A DNA stretch of 64,000 bases, taken from assembly GCA_029532415.1 (NCBI GenBank), contig JAQOTA010000046.1:372001-436000 (forward strand), written 5' to 3'. Of this stretch, positions 44,452-53,548 are shown piece after piece. The notes under the pieces were generated by a model. The model had not been told where the DNA came from. It saw nothing but the letters and a program-made list of their open reading frames with translations, and searched no databases. Position numbers and translations under genes: made by a program. Source of the DNA: Marasmius tenuissimus (taxonomy: Eukaryota > Basidiomycota > Agaricomycetes > Agaricales > Marasmiaceae). Within the stretch, counting starts at the first letter, position 1; each line of letters opens with the position of its first letter.

Positions 44452-46525
44452 TTAAAGTAAAGGTTCAATTGGCCGTCGGACCCGACGTGTACGAGCAGGG
44501 CCCATATCCGCAATGAGCTGAGAGGTGATTGAAGCCGGTTTGATTGTGTGGGCTTGATTCGTCTGAGAGCATGTAATATCTGCAAGAGCCGGCCTCTTGC
44601 TAACTCTTGTTGTGGAAGGGGAGCCTGGAGCTACTGTCAGCTCGTCGGTACGGGGTCGTTTGCGCGAAGTTTGAGCTCGGGATGGGAAGAGAAGTTTATA
44701 GAGAGCGGCGCCATGTGAATCAATGAATGTCCAACGGAAAAGATAGAGGATTGTGTCCAGGTGGTCCCGAGTCTTGATAGTAGCTATGTTATCAATGATC
44801 TGTCGAATGAGTGCCTCAGGAAAGTATGACGATCGTAACCGCGAGCCATCCTTATTTCTCTCCTCCAACCAAAGCTTTTCACCGAAATCTGTCAATCGTG
44901 TCTGATACTTGTCCTCATTTTTGGCACTTCTCTTCGATTTTTTTGCTGTTGACTTCCTTTTTCGAGGGGATGGATCAGAGGAGGGGAAAGAAATCGCTGA
45001 TGCGAGACCAGTGGGGATGGGTGGGGTATGGAATACGAGAGTCTTGTCTGACTGAGGCTCGCATAAAGAACATGGTAAATCCCTGTCTGCCTCGATGCAG
45101 GTTTTGGTGGTCTCCTCAAGGGGGTCGTTGTGATAGTAACGGTTGAGGAACGCAACATAGCAATTCTTCTCGGTCAGCAGCTGAGCTCGGCCCTGATCCA
45201 TAGGGCTTTTGCTGGTTCCTAGCAAACCATGAGCCAATGTTTGCCTTCAACGACAAGCGAACACACCTGCAAGTGACTTCTCGGCTGCCGTGATGGCCTT
45301 CTTCTGATAGAAAATGAAAGCACGTGAAGGCAATTCTCCCGAGCGCCCCACCCGCCCAAACTCTTGTACCACCTGGTTAAGCGTGCGAGCAACGCCTAGG
45401 CTGATACTGTCTAATAATGTTCGTATGTTAAGCCCCCATGCGAGGGCGACTGTTCCAATAACTATCTGACAATGCGGATCGTTTTCGAGAAGGTAGAGAG
45501 TTCGTTGGTTGTATTCATCAGGGCAAATACTGGTGTAGGTTCGAACACGGCGTAGGTAATCGGCATTATTTGGGAAGAGGGACATGAGATAGACGTAGAC
45601 AGTGTGAACAAGGTTCAGGCTGGCGCAATGTATGACAGCTTTGCGACCAGATGTAAGAATGGGGAGGAGCTCGGGGAAAGAGGTACCGGTGAGAGCTGAC
45701 TTGAGAGGTTGCATAATGAGCTGCATGTTCGGGCGTTCATTAGAGTTGCGTATGAGATGGTAGTTTCCTGGAAAGAAGCCAAGGCTAGTGCAGACTGAGG
45801 TGGTCTCGGGACCTGGTGCGAGAGTAGCTGTGATTGCGAAGACAGAGATATGGGAACCGAGTCGACCACGGAAGAATTTTCCAATGCGCTTGAAGTCCTT
45901 GCGGAAGTCTGCGCCCCACTCATTTATCAGATGTGCTTCTTCCGCGCAAGCGTAGACCAGATTCTTGCTAAATGTTGCATTGCCAGCAATCTTGCGCCAT
46001 TCTTCACTCCGTAGGTGCTCCGGGTCGACAAATATAACTTGGTACTTGATGCATTGTCCGATCTCTTCGACGATCTTGCGGTGCTCCCTTCTTGCCTTGG
46101 CCACATTTTCCTGGGTGAAAGCAAACGCAGAGATACCCACTTTCTGAAGTTCAGTGACCTGAGCGTCCATGTAAGCAAGACGTTGGGATTGAATTCGGCA
46201 TATTACGCACCAAATTTCCCGCTAGCCCTTTTGTTGGGGTTACCACAATTCCTACAGGCTTCTCCCGGATATTTCGAACCATCCGACCATGAGCAACTTG
46301 TCCGTTCCGAAGTGACAAGTGAACGAGAATAGGCACTATAAAAAGTGCAGACTTTCCCCCGCCAGTAGCAGTACAGCATAGCACGTCTTCACCATCGAGA
46401 ATCCGGGCAATTGCAGCCTCTTGAAATGGTCGCAGGCCGTTCTTCCAGATGGGAATTAGTTGGGAGATAGTTTCGTTGAGTAATAGAGAGCCTTCAGGGT
46501 CTTGCCATCGTAGGAATGGAGCCAT
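44452..46525 (-). CDS. RecQ-like DEAD/DEAH helicase of Agaricomycete type (657 aa)
   Basis: Exons 46525-46211, 46158-45267 and 45218-44452 (introns 52 and 48 bp) sum to 1974 nt in frame. Motif I is TATGGGKSALF, Ia VTPTKGLAGN, II AEEAHLINEWG, III TATL, V IGTVALAWGLNI and VI EFGRVGRSGE. Motif II reads EEAH where DEAH is expected. After the helicase core there is a cysteine-containing segment (CYVAFLNRYYHN, LPCSLCEPQ) and a basic, serine-rich tail with an RKRPRT-type nuclear signal. The start at 46525 (MAPFLRWQDPEG) fits the family; an in-frame ATG exists at 46564. A DNA-unwinding role is expected. The gene faces the DUF6589 gene tail to tail, and no frameshift is seen. Confidence 0.85.
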
Positions 46526-46628
46526 TTGCAGTTGAAAACACGTCGAGATGGAGGCGAGAAGCAACGTTCAGCGCTGCCCGCTAATCGGCAGGCATACACA
46601 AAGGGATGGGAAAATAAAACCTATTTTG

Positions 46629-46658
46629 GGTGGGCTTCCTATTTTGGAATGCGTAACA
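46629..46658 (-). repeat. Right TIR of the DUF6589/RecQ unit
   Basis: This is the inverted partner of 40717-40746 and lies about 100 bp upstream of the helicase start. A separate short hairpin (CAGACTTCATATCC / GGATATGAAGCGTCTG) lies just outside it, at about 46677-46733. Confidence 0.75.
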
Positions 46659-49140
46659 AAGCACCCCCTCTCTGTGACAGACTTCATATCCACCCGCCCT
46701 CACCACCACAAAAAAGGGTTTTCGGATATGAAGCGTCTGTTTCTAAGAGACTAAGTATGCACCCATAGATTCAGTAAGTTTACCTCAGTGCACCAGTGAA
46801 AATTAGTTGGGGAGAAGGTTGAGATACAACTGAGGTGGCCCAACAGAAATCAAAACATAAGACTTACCAAAAACAGTATATCATTTCACGTGACATTACT
46901 ATATGTAGTATGTTGCTCCCACCGGAGGTTGGTCGGTCGGGCTCGAGGGTCCTCAAAAAAAAATACGACATGGTTTTACTTTTTTTTTTCTATGCCTACC
47001 CCTTGCCAGAGGTAAGGCTCAGACCCAGACCCAGACTCAGACTGATCGGCTCAGACTGCTTGACTCAGACTCCTGGATTCCTGGTCGCTCTCGACATGGC
47101 GCTGTCGCCATTGCCCTCGCAGTTCCGCGAGACGACTGCAAGTGCGACTTGTCTCAGATTGTGCATTGATGACACACGGAAAGGCTCGTGCTCGCAACGC
47201 CACTGCCTGGGTTCTTGTACACAATGCTTTGGAACCTGCGCTATAGACTTAGTGTCACAATGTCATTACCTTGTATACTTGTCTCAGGTCCCTCTCCGGA
47301 AATCGGAGGAATGGAGGATTACACTTATCTGATTGCTGAATTGTAGGTCTGTCACGCGGCCCCTCACGGACGAGCAAGCTGAGTTGTGAGGGGCCTGTAA
47401 AACGGAAGCAAATTCTTTTCATGAAATTGCCAAAGCGCCAATTGTCAGATGTGAGTTTTCTGTCTCTCGTCAGTAGCAACAAAGAAGGTCGTCGTAGTCG
47501 GCGCACCTCAGGCATACCCCCAGGTACCTATTAGGTATGATCGTATAGTGACGAATATTACACCTAATAGGTACCTTTTGTAGGGAATATTTCCGCGATT
47601 GGAGATATCCAGGGCCCCTCTCGTGGAGATCCCCAGCCCCGCCAGTCGTCGTCGCTAGCCAGTGGTTTTGTGACGTGATGGCTGTGGGAGGGGTTCCAAT
47701 CCCGACGAATTTCTGCACGAGTTGGGGTTGGTATCGGCTCCCCGTAGGTGGTATGGGCAGGCTGGGAGGTAGCGTGTCTCAACTGGGGCAAGGCTATGGC
47801 GCACACGCGTGTAGGGCTATAGAGAAATAATTCATATAAATCGTTCGTTAGGTATCCTACTATAGGCTAATCTACTTAGACAATAATATGCTATTATTTT
47901 TAGCCATGTTATTAAGGAGTAATAGCTAGAGTTTGTCTTGAGGTGTAGCGTCCAGTGACTTCAAAGGTAGCGTGGTGAGTACCCTGTACAAGCCTCGGCC
48001 TGCAGAACCTAGACAGGGCAGGCACGTTGGAGATCTCCAGCGTCAACCGTAGTGGGGAGTAGGCGTTACATGAGTTCCCCACCGCTTCCGAGCTGTTTGA
48101 GTGCGGCACGTGTAACCGTGTATACGTAGCAACTTGATGAAGGTATGATGGATAATACTTGAATTCAAGCGCTGTGTCTTCTTGTTTACACTGGCATCGA
48201 GCTCTGCCGCAGCGGGAGTGAGCCGTATGGATTTGGAGAGGGAGACGCGGAGGCGGAAGAGGGGGAAGTATAAGCGGTGATTTCTTGCTGGCAGAAATGC
48301 CCACCACGCCATGAACGTTGGAATCCTGACCATAATTTATTGGACAACTAGATCAAGGCTCAGTTTGAAAATCACATTCTACTGGTCATGGAAACGAGCT
48401 CAAAGATTCGGCTTGAACGCGATGGCTCAGCACCCAGCAGATTATGGTCTCTGGGGTCTTAGACTTTAGTCTTTGGAAACAGCCATATTAGGAAGGAGGA
48501 CCGAGGGTATCAGTAGCCATCACTGATGGGAAAGCGCAACCGTCCGGCCATCCATAGGAGATCTCTAGCGGGGTAAAGCCTAGGGCACATCAGATGTGCT
48601 GGAAATCTCCAAGCTCACACACTTTTCTCTAGCTCATGGGAGCAATAGGAACATTGAACGTTGCGAATGCCGTTGGCACCTACAAGGGGGGGGGGAAAAT
48701 AAAATTTATGACCCACACTCGAATTTTTTTCAAGGCAGGTCGAGGGGACTAACTAGCTACGTAATTTCCATATATGGTAAGACTTACCTTTTTTGGCTGC
48801 CCGTCCGGCAATCTCCGAGGTTTTTCACTGACCAGCCTACGCTGGCATCTCTAGAAGTGGCGGCCATGAGTTTGGAGGGTGCTTATCATCCTGTGGAGCT
48901 CCACCTGAGCCTGACCTCAACTGAAGTCGCGCCTGGGGTGGGGTATGCCCCATACCCACTTAAGCACCACTACAAGGGCTACAGGTGGTGAAGATGGTGC
49001 TAAAAGGTAAGATTTAGGTTGATTTTCAGCGAGAACAAGCGATTTTCAAGGACACAGTCTGTTCCAGCTCCTTCCAATGCCTTCAAACGGCCTCATACGT
49101 CGAAAAAAAATTGGCCTAAAATTTTTTTAAGGACCCCCGA
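46659..49140. other. Stretch without a gene
   Basis: This contains the hairpin near 46677-46733, homopolymer tracts near 46965-46990 and 48685-48694, and the perfect inverted repeat at 47522-47576. No coding or RNA gene is recognised. Its last 8 bases (49133-49140) are the target duplication of element X. Confidence 0.5.
47522..47576. repeat. Perfect hairpin (15-bp arms)
   Basis: AGGTACCTATTAGGT and its exact inverted copy at 47562-47576 enclose 25 bp. It could be a tiny foldback remnant. Confidence 0.7.
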
Positions 49141-50955
49141 GGGGGCATGCTAAATTCACGTACTGTGTCGCGTACAGTCACGTACAATTCACGTACCGTC
49201 ACGTACCAATTCACGTTCATGATGGGCACAGCCACAGTCTTCACATATCATGCTGTGAAACTTGACCGTGCTTAATACAACCCTTGGGCTATCTCAGACA
49301 CTCCCCATTATAACGAAATACGAGCCTCCCGTGCAGCCCGGGTTCTGATCAATTTTTCGGTTATTATTGATCATGGTAAGTTGGTAGTGATATCCGTGTC
49401 GATCTAGGTCATGCTCATCTACCCGTATTGAGTACCCAAGTAGTCTTCCAACATCTGGAAAGGTAATTCATGAACCCAAGGAGAAATATAGACAACTATA
49501 TTCTATGGTTAATGGTTATCTTGGTGCCATATTAAACTTGGTGTTGTTTGGCTGCTAGACTGCAACTTGGATTGTAGTCCACTTACTCTAAGCCAGGTCT
49601 AGGTTTGCATTCTCCATGTTTGTTTTCACCAGTCAGCATTTGAGTCCCCGGGTTTTATGAAGGGTACTTTGGCACTCAGTCCAGCTACTTGTCAAGCAGA
49701 AATTCGCCACTCTTATCATGGACCTCGCGGTATAGCAGCAAAGACTGAGAATCCCAATTCCACTCGGTCCCTCCGCCCGGTTGAGCCTCACCTTGGTCAA
49801 TTCTGGTTTGGGAGCCTTCCTTGAGATCTATGAATGATAGTAATAGGATAGTGAATTCAACGGTAATTATGGACCAACATTGACTTCATATTGCTCAAGT
49901 GACAATGTGCTGGACCACATCAGCCATCTACCGAGACCACATTTGTGGGAGTTGTAACCTGTCACTGCTACTCAATCCTTACACTAGAGCTCATCTAAGT
50001 CTCATTGGGAGTCACGTACTTCACATTCTAACTCACGTACCCAATGGCTAAATTCACGTACCAGGTATCTAAATTTACGTACCAGGTGTCTAAATTCACG
50101 TACCTCACGTTCATTTTCACGTTCGTCACGTACACTTTCACGTTCGTCACGTACACTTTCACGTTCGTTGCGTACACTTTCGAGTACCTCACGTTCACTC
50201 ACGTTCATAACCTCAGATGCACTTATGAACGACTTTGACTGTTATGTGCATCAAGTGACTGCGAAAGCCACTCATTCCTCGACCGCCCACTCTTCTGCGC
50301 AACCGGGCTTGATGAGATTCTCCTTTGAGGGCATGCTATGGTTACCACGGCTGAGACCTCAGGACTGCTGTCAAATTTTGAACAAAATCTCCTCAACACT
50401 TGTTTGAAATCTGTGTATTTTCCATTCAGATGAGCTAGCCTAAGAAAGCTCGTTGACTGACAGCGACTGTGAGAATCCAACCAGATCTGGAGGAGGTTGT
50501 GGTCTTGGACATGTCCCCTGTCCCCCTTCACTATTCCTGCCCATATGACGGACTCAAATCACTTAGCAGGCTGTAATGACCGTCGTAGAAACAGGCTACG
50601 ATGACAATCATCAGTTCAAGTGCTTGACCCGTGTCTTTCTCTTGGGGGAAAGGCCGCTGCAACGCACCCAGAAGTTTGCAAAGCCGAAAACTCAATCCAA
50701 ATCGTTGTGACTATTTGATACACTTCATATATAGCTTAGTACACTAGGTGAGGCAGAAATCTGCGCACAGGAAGCAGATATTCAAGTTATCGGGTGAAGG
50801 TGGCTATGTTTCCTGGCTCCCAGAAAGTGTGGCTATGCTCTGCCATCAATTCACGTACCTCGCGTATCAAAATGCCAAATTCACGTACATTCACGTACCG
50901 ATTCACGTACTTCACGTACCGCGAAATGTACGTGAACGTGAATTTAGATAGGCCC
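49141..50955 (+). mobile_element. Element X: non-autonomous DNA transposon with TTCACGTAC arrays
   Basis: This 1815-bp element is flanked by the perfect 8-bp duplication ACCCCCGA (49133-49140 and 50956-50963). The left end is GGGGGCATGCTAAATTCACG, and the right end read inward is GGGCCTATCTAAATTCACG. Both continue into subterminal runs of CACGTAC-type motifs. A third array lies inside at 50012-50209. There is no coding capacity beyond frames made by the repeats. Homology to the inverted element Y extends along its length (for example GGCTATG...GCCATCAATTCACG near the right end and GCACAGCCAC near the left). Confidence 0.88.
50012..50209. repeat. Internal CACGTAC/CACGTTC array of element X
   Basis: At least six CACGTAC and six CACGTTC copies occur within about 200 bp, several in the longer form CTAAATTCACGTACC. 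The orientation is uniform. The partner array in Y is at 52699-52925. Confidence 0.85.
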
Positions 50956-51062
50956 ACCCCCGAGGGGGGACTAACTACCCACCCGGGTGTCCGGGATCCA
51001 CGGCCCGCCCCCCCCCCCTTGGGCACCTATCCCTTTGGCGCCTGGTAACGCCCCAGAGGACT

Positions 51063-51216
51063 TACTGACCTATTTCAATCAATTCGGATGGCACGTGACT
51101 TTCCCACGGAGATTTTTTTCGCCAAAAAATCCCATAAATCGAGAAAAAATTAATGGCGGGGTTTCCCAAAAGTGGGTGTGACGTGTGACATCCGAATTGA
51201 TTGAAATAGGTCAGTA
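51063..51216. mobile_element. MITE-D, Tc1/mariner-like (TA target duplication)
   Basis: Perfect 26-bp inverted ends start CTGACCTATTTCAATCAATT, with TA on each side (51063-51064 and 51215-51216). The interior of about 100 bp is non-coding. Confidence 0.88.
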
Positions 51217-51368
51217 TCTCTTTCTAAATCCAGTGCGAATTGAAACCCTTGGGTTCAAATGCCCGCCTCACACCGGTTTGGCAGTAGTACATACATGCTC
51301 GCGTAGCTCACAAGGTCATATCCAGGTTTACACAGGACAAAGGTTGAATAAGTAAAAAGACGGCCAGC

Positions 51369-51466
51369 GCAACCATCGGGGATCGAACCCAAGCCTGCAT
51401 GGTTACATGTTCCGAAACTCCGAGCGTGATACTGCCATGCCGTGCTAACCGCTACACCATAGTTGC
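51369..51466 (-). tRNA. tRNA-like pol III locus, possibly intron-containing or a pseudogene
   Basis: On the minus strand there is a 7-bp acceptor stem (GCAACTA with TGGTTGC), a D arm GTGTAGCGGTTAGCAC (A box) and a T arm TTGGGTTCGATCCCCGA (B box). TTTTT at 51354-51358 would end pol III transcription. The anticodon stem GCATG/CATGC encloses 34 nt where 7 are usual. This could be a 27-nt intron, but I cannot place a U33-anticodon convincingly, so the isotype is unresolved. A tRNA-derived SINE head is an alternative. Confidence 0.5.
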
Positions 51467-52698
51467 CTATGGTTACATTCCCGTATTGGCTATAGAGCCA
51501 CTTCCTGTATCCCATCCAATAAATAGTTTGGGCGAGCGAGGGCAGCGCGGTACTTTCTCATTCACATCCCATCATCGACATTTCAATGAACTGTGAGTCT
51601 CATCTTTGGTTGAGACTGGCATTGAGAAATTTAATCCCCTTCTCTTTGCCTTGAGGTCTCACTATCGGTTTCCCTTGGACGAGTACACCCCTCCGGGAAT
51701 GGAATGAGAACACGTAACAAAATCACCGTTGAGATCGACTCGGTTGAGTACTACATCTGGGTTTACCATGTGTTGATTTTTTGCAACAAGCAGACAATCA
51801 ACGAGATAAAGGACGAGGAAGAGAGAGAGGCAGGAGTCGAAGGGGATGCGGATATGAAACTCGAACGGGAAAGGCGCAAAATGACCCTTCGTGTGGAGGT
51901 GAAAAGTCTGCAACTCGAGATCGTATTATGAGTACACATATACAGGGTATATATGTAGATGTCGAATTTCAGGGCCTATCTAAATTCACGTTCACGTACA
52001 TTTCACGGTACGTGAGGTACGTGAATCGGTACGTGAATGAACGTGAATTTAGCATTTTGATACGCGAGGTACGTGAATTGATGGCAAAACATAGCCACTG
52101 TTTCTGACCATCAGGTGACATGGCCACGATCTCTCAGTATTCTGTATGTATGTATCTTATTGGTCTTTATTCTGTGTAGACTGCCTAAGATAAGCATCTG
52201 ACATAGTCTCGGTGACCACTGAATATAGCAATGTCTCCCTGATGCAAGTCTTCTGGGGTACCGCTCTGTGGCATCACCCATGAGAAAGGTAAAAGTCAGT
52301 CCCATGAATCATCATTCTGATTGAGAGCGCCTCTTATTACTATCACATCAATGTTACTGGAGCCATAACGGAGCTGGTGAGCTCAATGATAAAGCTCAAA
52401 TATAGAAGGGGGACGGGGGACACATCTCAGGCCGCAGCTTGCTCCTAGAATTATTCAAGTTCTCACGGTCTCTCAGTAACGAGTTCCTGTGGACCGGCCC
52501 ATCTAACTCTAGGGTAAGCAGAGGTGATAACAGATGAATGGTTGAGTGTGTCACGACATTGACATTGAATTCCCAGCCATGATCTTCATGGTGTTCTCTC
52601 AAGACTCAGGTGCTCTCAGTAGCACTCACTATTCACGTCAAGTCTAATGAAGCAATGGAGTTGCCAGTCAATAAGAACTTGTATTAGACCAGAGAATA

Positions 52699-52925
52699 CG
52701 TGAACGTGAATTATGCAGTGTGAACGCGAGGTACGTGAAATGAACGCGACGAACGCAAAAATGTACGCAAGGTACGTGAGTTTGCACGTGAGGTACGTGA
52801 ATCCGAACGCGAGGTACGTGAATGTGGACGTGAGGTACGTGAATTTAGACAATAAGGTACGTGAATTTGAACATTCGGTACGTGAGTTTGGCCACTTGGT
52901 ACGTGAATTAGAATTGAAGTCCATG
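52699..52925. repeat. Internal GGTACGTGAA array of element Y
   Basis: There are about a dozen GGTACGTGA copies with spacers such as ATTTAGACAATAA, all in one orientation, the inverse of the array in X at 50012-50209. Confidence 0.85.
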
Positions 52926-53548
52926 ACTTGCAACGAGACGTAGATGAACTTCAAGTATAAATTGAGTAGAAGTGATGATTACTGCCATAGTCTCGGGCCG
53001 GCGTCGGCGAGTGGTCAACAGTGGCTAGCACGTCGTGAAGTCGACTAAATTCTTTTGCTCACCTGTACTGTGTACAGACTCAAAGAAGTAGTCCCGCTCC
53101 AAACTACAACCCATGAAGGACCGGGACAGAGTGACTCAGTAGACTCAGGAATTTCAATGTACGAGCCCAGCAATGAGTATTTCTCGGCGCTGTACACAAT
53201 TCATTTATCCAGGATACGGCCACCGAGCAAATATAGCTTTCTCCGGTAGTCAAGTCAATGTTCTCGGTAGCATAAGAGCAGGAGTGATATTGTCAGTACA
53301 TACATTACCACTTACCAGTAGGTGTGCGTGAGTTCAAGGGAGGACGATGGATCAGGTCAATATTACTGTCATACTTAGTTGCCATGGTCTAAAACTCTTG
53401 AATACTCGTTAGAAAACAAGCCACACGGAAGTCTTCTATTTTTGTATGCCAATGGGGAGCACCTACAATAATCTAAGAGGTGATGCTGGCCGTGCTTATG
53501 TTCTACAGAAGGATGTAAGGGCAGTGGCTGTGCCTATCATGAACGTGA

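Larger units (their letters stand above)
40717..46658. mobile_element. Candidate DNA transposon: TIR-bounded unit with DUF6589 protein and RecQ-like helicase
   Basis: Inverted repeats of 30 bp (25 matches) bound the unit at 40717-40746 and 46629-46658, with core TGTTACGCAYTCCAAAA. Inside are exactly two genes, convergent and 15 bp apart at their stops, filling the unit almost completely. A clean target duplication is not visible; the best pair is the imperfect AAGCGGGC / AAGCACCC. DUF6589 proteins and this type of RecQ helicase are both multicopy in Agaricomycete genomes. I infer that DUF6589 is the transposase-like component and the helicase an accessory function. Confidence 0.7.

Noticed and set aside
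40709..46666. 8-bp target duplication AAGCGGGC / AAGCACCC for the DUF6589/RecQ unit
   Set aside because: Only five of eight bases match, which is not enough to accept; mentioned only as the best candidate.
46677..46733. Short hairpin CAGACTTCATATCC / GGATATGAAGCGTCTG as the outer end of the helicase unit
   Set aside because: It is a self-contained foldback with no partner near 40717; the 46629-46658 repeat does have a partner there.
50002..50208. Minus frame encoding repeated VRE/VRD peptides
   Set aside because: It is only the translation of the CACGTAC/CACGTTC array in element X, with no start context or homologue.
49141..52925. Regularly repeated motifs considered as a CRISPR array
   Set aside because: The units are 9-10 bp with irregular spacing, the context is eukaryotic, and the ends coincide with transposon target duplications.
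52713..52943. Plus frame encoding repeated ARYVN/VREF peptides
   Set aside because: It is the translation of the GGTACGTGAA array in element Y.
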